A stretch of DNA of 64,000 bases from Pedobacter sp. AJM (lineage in GTDB: Bacteria; Bacteroidota; Bacteroidia; Sphingobacteriales; Sphingobacteriaceae). The first letter of the stretch is position 1. Each line of letters begins with the position of its first letter. The translations under genes were made by a program, and so were the position numbers. Shown here piece after piece: positions 10,006 through 18,539 of the stretch. The notes under the pieces are model-generated. The model had not been told where the DNA came from. It made no database searches and saw nothing but the letters and a program-made list of their open reading frames with translations. The DNA is taken from contig NZ_NHOT01000012.1 in NCBI RefSeq assembly GCF_002197755.1, forward strand, positions 1 to 64,000, read 5' to 3'.

Positions 10006-12396
10006 ATGTTCAAACTAAACCTAAAAATCGCCTGGCGAAATCTCTGGAGGAATAAGGGCTATACATTTATTAATGTGATCGGTCTTTCGATAGGGATGGC
10101 CAGTTGTATTCTTATTTTTTTATTTATCCGTTACCAATTAAGTTTTGATGAAGACTTTAAGAATGAAAACCGTATTTTCAGATTTGTTACCGATTGGAAA
10201 TATGAGGCATTTGATGATTATTCTGCTGGTGTTCCCATACCAGTGGTAAAAGTGGCAAAAGATGAAATTCCAGGATTAGAAAAAACAGCAGCAATCGTAA
10301 GAAGAGGTAGTATTGTCCGCGTTCAGGATCGGAAAGGAAGAGATATCATAAAAAGCGATGAAGATGTATATTATGCGGAGCCAGACTTCTTTGAGATTTT
10401 TGGTATTAACTGGATTTTTGGTCATCCAACTCAGGCATTAGGTCAACCAAATACTGTTGTGCTATCTGAAACAAGCGCGAAAAAATATTTTGGTAACGCT
10501 CAGAATGCCATGGGCAAAAGTCTTTTACTTGGGACTAAAAATATTTGTAAAGTAAGCGGCGTTTTCAAAGATATGCCCAAAAACAGCAGTTTTCCTTTAA
10601 AAATTGTAGTTGCCTATCAAAGTTTTCCGGATAAAGATGATAATTGCTGGGATTGTGTAAGTTCTGGCAATGAGTTCTATGTTTTGCTTCAGAAAGGTTT
10701 GAAAGCAGCAGATATGACTGTTGCTGTGAATCAGTTTAACAAAAAGCATTATGCAGATAAAAAGATTGCAGGCAATCAGGAAAATAAGCTTCAGGCATTA
10801 AAAGAAATTCATTTTAGTGAATTGTATGATAATTTTTCCGATACATCAATCGGCCGAACAGAAATTTATGGTTTGGTGATCATTGGGCTTTTTCTGGTTA
10901 TTACAGCTTGCATTAACTTTATTAATTTAAGTACGGCACAAGCCATTAACCGGGCGAAAGAGGTTGGTGTAAGAAAAGTAATGGGCGGTATGCGGAGGCA
11001 GCTGGTTTTACAATTTCTTCTGGAGACCTTTATGGTTACCCTTATTGCAATGTTGATAGCATGTGTACTGGCAGAACTGGGCATTCCTCATCTGCAAAAT
11101 TTATTCAAAGTAAGTATCCCTATAGGATTATTCCAGCATCCGGTCATATTTCTATTTATGGTTGTATTGGTCGTATTGGTTGGTTTTTTAGCAGGTTTTT
11201 ATCCGGCACTGATTATGTCGGGATTTCAACCTGCATTAGCCATTAAAAACAAGGCTGCATTAAACAGCGGAGGATTGAGTCTTCGTAAAATTTTGGTCAT
11301 TGTACAGTTTTCAATTTCTATTATACTGATCATAGCTACAATAGTGGTAATGAAGCAAATGGATTATATACAACAAAAACCTCTTGGTTTTAATTCCAGC
11401 GAAGTCGTCATGATTAGTATACCTACAGATAGTTTGAGTTTAACCAAACAAAATACTTTTAAAGAGCAAGCTTCAAAATTACCGGGTGTCGAAATGATCA
11501 GTTTTTGCCAGGACCCACCCTTATCGCAAAATGTAAACTCTTCTGATTTTACTTTTAACGGAATAAAAAATAAAGATTTTGAAGTACGAAGGATAAAGGC
11601 AGATGAAAACTACTTTAAACTGTTCAACTTAAAAATTATAGCCGGAAAGGTATTTTCAAAAAGTGATACGGCTAACGGTTACGTTGTAAATGAAACATTT
11701 CTTAAAAAAGTGCATATTATAAATCCGCAGGATGCAATAGGCAAGTTAATTAACTCTAATGGTCAGAATATCCCGATTGTAGGTGTGGTAAAAGATTTTA
11801 ATGATAAGTCATTAAAAGAAAGCATCTCAGGGCTCACCATTGCTGCAGGTAAAAACCAGTATTACAGGGCCGCTATCAAAATGGATACCAGGCAACTTAA
11901 ACTTGCGACGCAAAATATTGAATCATTATGGAACAGCACCTTTCCCGATCATGTTTATTATTCCTTTTTTGTTAATGACCGGATAAACAATTACTATGAA
12001 AACGAAAAAGTAACGGGGTTTTTATTCAAGGTATTTGCAGGCATTATCATCTTCATTTCTTTCATAGGTTTATTTGGATTAATTTCTTTCGTTGCAACAC
12101 AACGAACCAAAGAAGTGGCCATCAGAAAAGTTTTAGGCGCCTCAACCATAGAATTGGTGAAAATGTTAAACGGGTCATTCCTTATAATGGTTTTTATCGC
12201 AAATCTCGTAGCCTGGCCGCTGGCGTATTTATTCGTTTTCAAATGGCTTTCCGGCTTCGCTTATCGTATTGATATCAGCATCTGGCCATTCATTTTGGCA
12301 ATGGTAATATCTATGACAATAACTTTAATAACTGTGAGCATCCGCTCCTATAAAGCAGCTGTTTCCAATACGATTGATGCACTTAAATACGAATAA
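10006..12396 (+). CDS. FtsX/MacB-type ABC transporter permease (array member 5)
   Basis: 796 residues, again with two FtsX and two periplasmic core domains. The opening is MFKLNLKIAWRNLWRNKGYT, with W in place of L at residue 10, a variant shared with member 6. The FtsX motifs are NRAKEVGVRKVMGGMR (about 317-332) and RTKEVAIRKVLGAST (about 703-717). The end is SNTIDALKYE rather than the usual NPVDALKYE. With member 6 it forms a subgroup by start sequence and by upstream spacer. The exported or sensed substrate is unknown. Confidence 0.9.
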   Translation: MFKLNLKIAWRNLWRNKGYTFINVIGLSIGMASCILIFLFIRYQLSFDEDFKNENRIFRFVTDWKYEAFDDYSAGVPIPVVKVAKDEIPGLEKTAAIVRRGSIVRVQDRKGRDIIKSDEDVYYAEPDFFEIFGINWIFGHPTQALGQPNTVVLSETSAKKYFGNAQNAMGKSLLLGTKNICKVSGVFKDMPKNSSFPLKIVVAYQSFPDKDDNCWDCVSSGNEFYVLLQKGLKAADMTVAVNQFNKKHYADKKIAGNQENKLQALKEIHFSELYDNFSDTSIGRTEIYGLVIIGLFLVITACINFINLSTAQAINRAKEVGVRKVMGGMRRQLVLQFLLETFMVTLIAMLIACVLAELGIPHLQNLFKVSIPIGLFQHPVIFLFMVVLVVLVGFLAGFYPALIMSGFQPALAIKNKAALNSGGLSLRKILVIVQFSISIILIIATIVVMKQMDYIQQKPLGFNSSEVVMISIPTDSLSLTKQNTFKEQASKLPGVEMISFCQDPPLSQNVNSSDFTFNGIKNKDFEVRRIKADENYFKLFNLKIIAGKVFSKSDTANGYVVNETFLKKVHIINPQDAIGKLINSNGQNIPIVGVVKDFNDKSLKESISGLTIAAGKNQYYRAAIKMDTRQLKLATQNIESLWNSTFPDHVYYSFFVNDRINNYYENEKVTGFLFKVFAGIIIFISFIGLFGLISFVATQRTKEVAIRKVLGASTIELVKMLNGSFLIMVFIANLVAWPLAYLFVFKWLSGFAYRIDISIWPFILAMVISMTITLITVSIRSYKAAVSNTIDALKYE

Positions 12397-12465
12397 AGTT
12401 AAAAAGACCAAAGACTAAGCATTTGCTATTGTCCTGATACTTGATAATAAATACTTGATACCAAT
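12397..12465 (+). repeat. Second-family array spacer (69 bp)
   Basis: Homologous to 9932-10005: GACCAAAGACTAA near the start, then repeated TACTTGATA-type words up to the ATG of member 6. Internal word duplication is visible (TACTTGATAATAAATACTTG). Confidence 0.6.
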
Positions 12466-14871
12466 ATGTTCAAACTCAATCTAAAAATCGCTTGGCGTAA
12501 CCTCTGGAAAAATAAGTTATACGCTTCCATTAACATCTCAGGCTTGGCCATTGGGTTAACTGCCTTTGTATTGCTGCTGTTATATGTTAATTATGAGGAA
12601 AGTTATGATACATGGTCGCCAGATTTGAAGGATGTTTATCAGGTAAGGGCATATCATACATACAGTTCGCCAGATAACAGACAATATTGGCAAACGTCAA
12701 ATGAAAGTAGAATTGCAGCATTGCTGAAACAGAACATTCCGCAAATCAGTGCCATTACAAAAGTTGAAAATGATTGGTATCAAAATTATGCCCTGACGGT
12801 TAAGGGTCGTAAATCGCTCATGGTTAGGGGAATCCGCGATGCAGATTCGGCATTTTTTAACGTGATGCCATACCGGTTTTTAAAGGGCAATGGAATCACT
12901 GCCCTAAACAAACCCAAGAGCATTGTTTTAAAAAAAGAAGTGGCATTAAGACTTTTTGATACAGAAGATGTTATTGGTAAAACGATTAGCATAGTAAGGT
13001 GGGAAGGTGATGCCCTAACGGATTTTACTATTACAGGCGTAGTTGATGAGCCAGTTACGCCGCAAAGTGTTAATTTTTCCGGTATTATTCGTACCGGTAT
13101 GTTCGATAAAGATGATCAGCATCCATCTGTTCACAAGTATACAGAAATTTATGCCCGGTTGTTCAGCAAAGCTGACCTGAATCAGCTAAATGAAAATATT
13201 CGTAAAGTTTACACCAATAACCTTAAAAGTACATTTATCAACGGCCAAAATTCGTATGCAGATTATCTTAAATCTGGAAATGTGCCAGATTGTAAGCTGT
13301 TGCCCATCAATGAAGCGCATCAAAACCCGCCGTTTACCGCTGGCTGGACAGAAAAGATAAAGCCTGTTTCTCTGATCGTGACCTTTTTACTCTTAATCTC
13401 CATTATTAACTTTATTAACTTGGCTACAGCACAATCTTTTCAAAGGGCGAAGGAAGTTGGTGTTAAGAAAGTGCTTGGCTCCAATAAAGGCTTACTGATG
13501 AAGCAATTTTTAATGGAAACAGGACTGCAAAGTTTATTTGCTTTATTAATTTGTGGCGTGCTCATCGAATTATTTTTACCCGTTTTTAATGAGCAGCTCG
13601 ACTTACATATTACTTTCTGGTCAAATCAGAAATTGTTTTTTATACTGTTGCAGCTATTTGGATTATTCTTAATCATCACCCTGCTGGCCGGCTTTTATCC
13701 GGCAAAGGTGCTGTCAAATTACAAACCTGCTACGGTATTAAAAGGAGTTTTTTCTAACAGTCATAAAGGTTTGGCCTTACGTAACTTATTAATTGTATTG
13801 CAATTCGTGATTTCGGTCACATTGATTATTGCCATAGGAATTATGCAAAGGCAGGTAAGCTTTATGAATCAAAAAGATCTGGGTTTTGATAAGAGCCGTG
13901 TGATCAATATCAGTACTAACTATAACGAGAAAATAGCAAAGGAGATCAGGAGGGTTTCTGGTGTACAATATGTTGGCTCTACCACGCAAGTCATCGGAAA
14001 CACTTATGCCTATGCTGACAAGATTAATTTTAAAGGTAAAAAATTGGATTTAAATATGGTTACGGTAACCATGGAAGCATTCCCCGCCTTAGGTATAAAG
14101 CCATTACAGGGGCGTCTTTTTTCATCACTTTATAAACAAGATACTGTAAATACGGTAGTACTTAATGAATCTGCAGCGAAGGCATTGGGGGGCAATGTTG
14201 TTGGACAACAATTCAGGTCCTATGAAAATGTTTTTCAAATCATTGGTGTGATTAAAGATTATCATGCAGAATCGTTTGATAAAACTATTATTCCGACCAT
14301 TTATAAGGTGACTTATCTGGGGGGAATGAGTTCAAATGGAAATTTACTGGTTAGGTTTAACTCCGATCAATATGAGGGTATCATCAGAAAAATTGAGGAA
14401 GTATGGAAAAAATATTATCCAAATTACCCTATGAATTATGAATCTTTGAGTCACGCATTCACCAATAGTTTAGCAGAAAATAATCGTTTTATGAATATGA
14501 TGATTATATTCAGTGTTGTTTCCGTTTCTCTTTCTTTATCTGGTTTATTTGCCTTATCTACCTTTGTTTCGAAACGAAGAACAAAAGAAATTGCCGTAAG
14601 AAAGGTACTAGGCGCATCAAATATGCAAATCGTTAATCTGCTTAATAAATCCTTTCTGATTTTAGTTATGGTAGCTAACCTCATCAGCTGGCCTGTAGCC
14701 TATATCTTAATTAAAAAATGGCTTGATGGATTTGTTTATCGGATTGATATGCCGGTTTTACCCTTTATCATGGCCACAATTACCTCTGTAGTTATAGCCG
14801 TTTTAACCGTAAGCATTCAAGCCAGAAAGGCTGCTATTGCTAATCCTGTCAAGTCACTTAAATATGAATAG
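12466..14871 (+). CDS. FtsX/MacB-type ABC transporter permease (array member 6, last)
   Basis: 801 residues, the longest of the array. It shares the MFKLNLKIAWRNLWKNK start with member 5. The first FtsX domain has QRAKEVGVKKVLGSNK (about 326-341) and the second has RTKEIAVRKVLGASN (about 705-719). The C-terminus is ANPVKSLKYE. It is followed at 107 bp by the only ATPase gene of the cluster. The order permeases-then-ATPase suggests one ATPase serves several permeases, though this is inferred from context alone. Confidence 0.9.
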   Translation: MFKLNLKIAWRNLWKNKLYASINISGLAIGLTAFVLLLLYVNYEESYDTWSPDLKDVYQVRAYHTYSSPDNRQYWQTSNESRIAALLKQNIPQISAITKVENDWYQNYALTVKGRKSLMVRGIRDADSAFFNVMPYRFLKGNGITALNKPKSIVLKKEVALRLFDTEDVIGKTISIVRWEGDALTDFTITGVVDEPVTPQSVNFSGIIRTGMFDKDDQHPSVHKYTEIYARLFSKADLNQLNENIRKVYTNNLKSTFINGQNSYADYLKSGNVPDCKLLPINEAHQNPPFTAGWTEKIKPVSLIVTFLLLISIINFINLATAQSFQRAKEVGVKKVLGSNKGLLMKQFLMETGLQSLFALLICGVLIELFLPVFNEQLDLHITFWSNQKLFFILLQLFGLFLIITLLAGFYPAKVLSNYKPATVLKGVFSNSHKGLALRNLLIVLQFVISVTLIIAIGIMQRQVSFMNQKDLGFDKSRVINISTNYNEKIAKEIRRVSGVQYVGSTTQVIGNTYAYADKINFKGKKLDLNMVTVTMEAFPALGIKPLQGRLFSSLYKQDTVNTVVLNESAAKALGGNVVGQQFRSYENVFQIIGVIKDYHAESFDKTIIPTIYKVTYLGGMSSNGNLLVRFNSDQYEGIIRKIEEVWKKYYPNYPMNYESLSHAFTNSLAENNRFMNMMIIFSVVSVSLSLSGLFALSTFVSKRRTKEIAVRKVLGASNMQIVNLLNKSFLILVMVANLISWPVAYILIKKWLDGFVYRIDMPVLPFIMATITSVVIAVLTVSIQARKAAIANPVKSLKYE

Positions 14872-14978
14872 CGCAAAGCGGTTAGGTGGGGAGGCTAAAT
14901 GGTTTAGGTCTCTTCATCATATCGCTTCTAACCCCTAAACCTCTAACCTTGTTTAAACAATCTTGATACTAAAATAAA
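14872..14978 (+). other. Spacer between permease array and ATPase with inverted words
   Basis: 107 bp containing GGTTTAGG and CCTAAACC as inverted words, with GGTTAG and CTAACC further out, so a weak hairpin is possible. No T-run follows. It is built from short reshuffled words like several other spacers in this window, and may be a degraded palindromic repeat rather than a terminator. Confidence 0.4.
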
Positions 14979-15674
14979 ATGATCGAACTTAAAAACATTG
15001 AAAAATACTATTCCAGCAAAGGCATTAAACACTATGTATTGCGCCACGTCACCACCAGCATTAAACAGGGTGAATTTGTTTCCATCATGGGCCCATCCGG
15101 TGCCGGAAAATCCACTTTGCTGAATATTTTGGGGATGCTGGAAGAACCTACTTACGGCACTTATGAGTTTCTGGGCGAAGATGTAACTACCTTAAATGAG
15201 CGGAAAAGGATAGAACTTTACCGTAATCATATCGGTTTTGTGTTTCAGGCTTATCATTTAATTGATGAGATGACCGTTTACGAAAATATTGAAGCCCCGT
15301 TATTGTATAAAAAGGTTGGCAGTGCGGAAAGAGCCAGCAGAATTGCCGATTTATTAGATCGTTTTAATATTGTTGCGAAAAAAGACTTATTTCCAAACCA
15401 GCTTTCCGGAGGGCAGCAGCAACTGGTGGGCATTGCCAGGGCACTGGCCGCACAACCTAGCATTATTCTGGCTGATGAACCAACCGGTAACCTTCAGTCG
15501 GCACAGGCGGAAGAAATTATGCAGCTTTTTCAGAAATTAAATAAAGAAGATGGCATCACCATTATCCAGGTTACCCATGCAGAAAAGAACGCAACGTATG
15601 GTAGCCGTATTTTGCATATTGCTGATGGTGTGGTAAAAGATGACGTATCCGTAAAGCCTATTCAGGCAGTTTAA
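14979..15674 (+). CDS. ABC transporter ATPase, LolD/MacB family
   Basis: 231 residues, the usual length for a stand-alone LolD/MacB-type ATPase. Walker A GPSGAGKS lies at about residues 39-46, the Q-loop at FVFQAYHL (about 87-94), the signature LSGGQQQ near 142-148, Walker [12 protein letters not shown] near 161-172, and the switch histidine in QVTHAEK near 198. All catalytic residues are present. It would energise FtsX-type permeases, and the array upstream is the obvious partner. It ends convergently with the next gene, overlapping it by 17 bp at the 3' ends. Confidence 0.92.
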   Translation: MIELKNIEKYYSSKGIKHYVLRHVTTSIKQGEFVSIMGPSGAGKSTLLNILGMLEEPTYGTYEFLGEDVTTLNERKRIELYRNHIGFVFQAYHLIDEMTVYENIEAPLLYKKVGSAERASRIADLLDRFNIVAKKDLFPNQLSGGQQQLVGIARALAAQPSIILADEPTGNLQSAQAEEIMQLFQKLNKEDGITIIQVTHAEKNATYGSRILHIADGVVKDDVSVKPIQAV

Positions 15675-16764
15675 CTTTATATATCCGGTAAGGATAGTCT
15701 GTTCTGTCCTTGCCCTTATTGTATTTTTCCTGCCGGTTCAGTTGCGCGCAACTCAGGTACAGGTAGCCGTCATCACCTATACCGAAAGAATCTGGCCAGC
15801 TTAGCCTTTTATCGGTTACTAAGGTATGCAGCTTTCCGTCCGGGCTCACATATTTAACCGAATAATCAGGTGATGAACTGAGGTAAATATTTCCTTTTTT
15901 ATCGGCAATCATGCCATGACAAACGCCGGTTTCAGCCACCATTTCTACCCCTTCAGAAATCTGTGTTTCACTTAACCTGGTATCTGCCAAATATTCCGTT
16001 TTAATTCGGTACAGTTTAGTTTGATTAATGGCCCTGAAATAAAAATATGGATTGTCATGTGTTAAAGCTATCCCATTTACATTGGAAGTGAAGGGTTTGC
16101 CTGCATGATCCACCACATCACGATTATCTAAATGAAGGATAAAGCCTGGATTGGCTAATGTAGCTGTATCCTTTTGAAGTACTGTTCTTGACTTTCCGGT
16201 TTTCAATTCTAATACTACAATCGCACTTAAACCCGGATCTGATAAATAAGCCAGTTGTTTGTCGTGATCAACGACGATATCATTCAGTGCGCTTTTATCT
16301 TTTGGTAAATCGTCAAAATGGTAAACATTTACTACTTTGTTGTCTGCCAGGTTAATTTGTAATAATTTAAAATGGCCTTCTTTCTTTTGAGCCTGGTCAC
16401 TCCCGAAAATAGATGCACTGCCTCCAGGCCTGGAATCCAGGACCCATAAGAAATTCTTTTCATCAGCATATAAATCCTGTACGCTGACAAAATGGTTTCT
16501 CATATTGATGGTATCAGTTTTATTCCATTCCTCATCCGGAAAAGGCTTTCTTTCGCCGTTAACGATTTCTGTTAAACCATATAAATATGGCTCCCGCTTC
16601 GGAAATGACACAAACAGTCGGTTGGTTTTGGCGGAGACAGTCACCCCGATTGGCTGATATTTTCCAAAGGAAGCCACTTCCATAAGTTTAGATTCCTGAG
16701 CCATTATTTTGGTGTTAAATAAGATGCTGATAAAGAACAGTATAGGGAGGATGTATTTTTTCAT
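15658..16764 (-). CDS. Secreted yellow/MRJP-like (L-dopachrome tautomerase-related) protein
   Basis: 368 residues with an N-terminal signal peptide (MKKYILPILFFISILFNTKIMAQ, cleavage probably after MAQ). The body has repeated blade-like segments such as FLWVLDSR, LNDIVVDHDKQLAYLSDPG, GNIYLSSSPDYSVKYV and WPDSFGIGDDGYLYLSCAQLNR, consistent with a six-bladed propeller of the major royal jelly/SMP-30 superfamily. Bacterial members are exported and of uncertain function. It is divergent from the BtuF-like gene with an 80-bp gap. An enzymatic role (gluconolactonase-like) cannot be confirmed by eye. Confidence 0.75.
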   Translation of the reverse strand: MKKYILPILFFISILFNTKIMAQESKLMEVASFGKYQPIGVTVSAKTNRLFVSFPKREPYLYGLTEIVNGERKPFPDEEWNKTDTINMRNHFVSVQDLYADEKNFLWVLDSRPGGSASIFGSDQAQKKEGHFKLLQINLADNKVVNVYHFDDLPKDKSALNDIVVDHDKQLAYLSDPGLSAIVVLELKTGKSRTVLQKDTATLANPGFILHLDNRDVVDHAGKPFTSNVNGIALTHDNPYFYFRAINQTKLYRIKTEYLADTRLSETQISEGVEMVAETGVCHGMIADKKGNIYLSSSPDYSVKYVSPDGKLHTLVTDKRLSWPDSFGIGDDGYLYLSCAQLNRQEKYNKGKDRTDYPYRIYKVKLPE

Positions 16765-16832
16765 GAATGAATTCGCCAGGTCACTCTTGAATAACCTTAA
16801 ACTAAAGCAGAATGTTTTTCACCCGGTTAAGT

Positions 16833-16840
16833 TATCTTTG
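16833..16840 (+). promoter_or_regulatory. Promoter -7 box TATCTTTG, 4 nt before ATG
   Basis: Exact match to the Bacteroidota -7 consensus TAnnTTTG. Only four bases separate it from the ATG at 16845, so the transcript would start at or next to the start codon. No good TTTG -33 box is visible at the expected distance. Confidence 0.5.
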
Positions 16841-16844
16841 TTTT

Positions 16845-17645
16845 ATGCAGAAATCTTTTACAGACCAGATGGGGAAGGAGATCACCATTAATTTTCCACC
16901 AAAAAGAATTATTTCTATTGTACCCTCGCAAACTGAGCTGCTCTTCGATTTGGGGTTAGACCTGGAGATAATTGGTTTGACGAAGTTTTGTGTTCATCCG
17001 ATTGAAAAATTTGCAGAACGAACTAAAGTGGGAGGCACCAAAAAACTGAATATAGATTTAATTAGGGCGCTGAAACCGGATTTAATCATCGGCAATAAGG
17101 AGGAAAACGCGCAAAGTGATATTGAAGAATTGGCGATAGATTTCCCGGTGTGGATGAGTGATATTTTTACGTTGGAAGATGCCTTGGAAACCATTACTCA
17201 AATCGGAGCATTGGTTGATCGGGAGCCGGAAGCTGGTTACCTGAATCACCTGATTACTGCTGGTTTCAGAGATTTGCAAAGCCTTGCGTTGCAAAATAAG
17301 ATCGACAAAAAAGTGGCCTATCTGATCTGGCGGAAACCTTTTATGGCGGCCGGAAAAAATACTTTTATTAATCACATTTTGTCGCTGAACGGGATGAGCA
17401 ATGTCATAAAAGAAGACCGCTATCCGGAAATTACACTTGAGGAATTGCGCACGTTAAACTGCGACCTGATCCTGCTTTCATCAGAGCCCTATCCATTTGG
17501 TTCAAAGCATATTGATGAAATCCAGGCTGCTGTTCCAGATGTCAGGATCATGCTGGTTGATGGTGAAATGTTTAGCTGGTATGGCAGCCGTTTGGTAAAG
17601 GCCGTTCAATATTTTTTTGAGTTTCAGAAAGAACTTTATGGGTAG
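16845..17645 (+). CDS. BtuF-like substrate-binding (helical backbone metal receptor) protein
   Basis: 266 residues from the ATG at 16845 (MQKSFTDQMG). An upstream in-frame ATG at 16812 would add 11 residues that read through the promoter box, so I reject it. PKRIISIVPSQTELLFDLG and VGGTKKLNIDLIRALKPDLIIGNKEEN are hallmark segments of the type III periplasmic binding fold used for cobalamin or siderophore uptake. There is no signal peptide or lipobox, which is unusual for a periplasmic receptor; cytosolic members of this superfamily exist in Bacteroidota. No permease or ATPase is adjacent. Confidence 0.8.
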   Translation: MQKSFTDQMGKEITINFPPKRIISIVPSQTELLFDLGLDLEIIGLTKFCVHPIEKFAERTKVGGTKKLNIDLIRALKPDLIIGNKEENAQSDIEELAIDFPVWMSDIFTLEDALETITQIGALVDREPEAGYLNHLITAGFRDLQSLALQNKIDKKVAYLIWRKPFMAAGKNTFINHILSLNGMSNVIKEDRYPEITLEELRTLNCDLILLSSEPYPFGSKHIDEIQAAVPDVRIMLVDGEMFSWYGSRLVKAVQYFFEFQKELYG

Positions 17646-17696
17646 CATTTTTTAAATTGTCGCATTATTAAGATTTACCTCGTTATATCCGTAATT

Positions 17697-17999
17697 ATGA
17701 AAAAAACACTTGTATTATCACTATTTATAGCCATTTTTTCCGGCTGTACCTCTTTTAAAGATTCAAATACGGCAAATCGTGCAACAGCCACCGGAACCAT
17801 TGAAAAAATTGGCGTAACAACCTTTCAATATGGTACACATTTGCTTACCACTGCAAATAAGACTTATGCATTGAAAAGCGGCTCCATTAACCTTGATCAG
17901 TACATGAACAGAAAGGTGACGGTGAAAGGCAACAAGGTTAAAGGTTATCCTGTTGATGGCGGGCCTGAATTGTTAGATGTGACTTTAATTAAGTTTTAG
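17697..17999 (+). CDS. Small lipoprotein, unknown function
   Basis: 100 residues. The N-terminus MKKTLVLSLFIAIFSGCTS has a short signal and a lipobox-like FSGC, so it is probably a lipid-anchored envelope protein. The rest (GTIEKIGVTTFQYGTHLL...YALKSGSINLDQYMNRKVTVKGNKVKGYP) is beta-rich and resembles a small OB-like domain, as in proteins that wrap a short ligand. I do not recognise a specific family. A structured non-coding stretch lies immediately downstream. Confidence 0.7.
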   Translation: MKKTLVLSLFIAIFSGCTSFKDSNTANRATATGTIEKIGVTTFQYGTHLLTTANKTYALKSGSINLDQYMNRKVTVKGNKVKGYPVDGGPELLDVTLIKF

Positions 18000-18002
18000 A
18001 GT

Positions 18003-18081
18003 ACTCTTCCTGCTGGCCAACTTTGCTGCTGATGTCATTAATTTTATGCATTAGTACGGCGTGATCAGCAGGAGTGTTAGT
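18003..18081. other. Long-range inverted repeat downstream of the lipoprotein gene
   Basis: CTTCCTGCTG near the start pairs with CAGCAGGAG near the end, enclosing about 55 bp. It lies just after the stop codon of the small lipoprotein gene and just before a REP-like element. It could be a processed 3' UTR structure or a degenerate palindromic repeat. There is no T-tract. Confidence 0.35.
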
Positions 18082-18084
18082 TTA

Positions 18085-18150
18085 CTAAACCCGATTGTCG
18101 CGAAAAGCCCCGGTTTTTTCTACCGGGCTTGCAGCAAAAAGCGGGACTGC
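18085..18150 (+). repeat. REP-like palindromic element, CTAAACCCGA...GCGGGACTGC family, copy 1
   Basis: A 66-bp element that begins CTAAACCCGA, contains an inner hairpin (AAGCCCCGG...CCGGGCTT) and ends GCGGGACTGC. A related element occurs in reverse orientation at 58520-58583 with the same ends and a different hairpin loop. Two copies 40 kb apart indicate a dispersed intergenic repeat family. The inner hairpin with a T-rich loop might also help termination. Confidence 0.6.
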
Positions 18151-18269
18151 CGAAACCGATTAACACTGAAACTGCTTTTCTAATGAATTTTAAATAAAAT
18201 TTTTCTCCCTCAAAATTAAATACTTAGCGTTTTTGACTAAATATAATTGAAGATTTTTATGCGATACCT

Positions 18270-18299
18270 TTTGAATATTCAATCTTGTTTCTATCTTTG
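18270..18299 (+). promoter_or_regulatory. Promoter of tRNA-Leu(UAG): TTTG-N18-TATCTTTG
   Basis: TTTG at 18270-18273 and TATCTTTG at 18292-18299 match the Bacteroidota -33/-7 consensus with an 18-nt spacer. The tRNA begins 22 nt after the -7 box, consistent with a short 5' leader removed by RNase P. Confidence 0.7.
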
Positions 18300-18321
18300 C
18301 AGTCCTTACAACATCCTAACT

Positions 18322-18403
18322 GCGGAAGTGGCGTAATTGGTAGCCGCACCAGACTTAGGATCTGGCGCTTCACGGCGTGGGGGTTCGAGTCCCTTCTTCC
18401 GCA
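18322..18403 (+). tRNA. tRNA-Leu (anticodon UAG)
   Basis: 82 nt with acceptor GCGGAAG pairing CTTCCGC, discriminator A, D-loop with GG, anticodon stem CCAGA/TCTGG around loop CTTAGGA (anticodon UAG), a long class II variable arm and T-loop TTCGAGT. The CCA end is not encoded. A strong terminator follows at 18418. Confidence 0.95.
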
Positions 18404-18417
18404 CAACAAGATCAAGG

Positions 18418-18455
18418 CCGTTCCGATTTAAACATCGGAACGGTTTTGTTTTTTA
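18418..18455 (+). terminator. Intrinsic terminator after tRNA-Leu
   Basis: Perfect 10-bp stem CCGTTCCGAT / ATCGGAACGG with a 6-nt loop, followed by TTTTGTTTTTT. It separates the tRNA transcript from tig. Confidence 0.85.
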
Positions 18456-18539
18456 AAACATTGATTAATAACAACGGGGGTGATTTGCGAACATTAAGCT
18501 TGTCTCACATCTCACTTCTCAATACTCATATCTCAAAAA

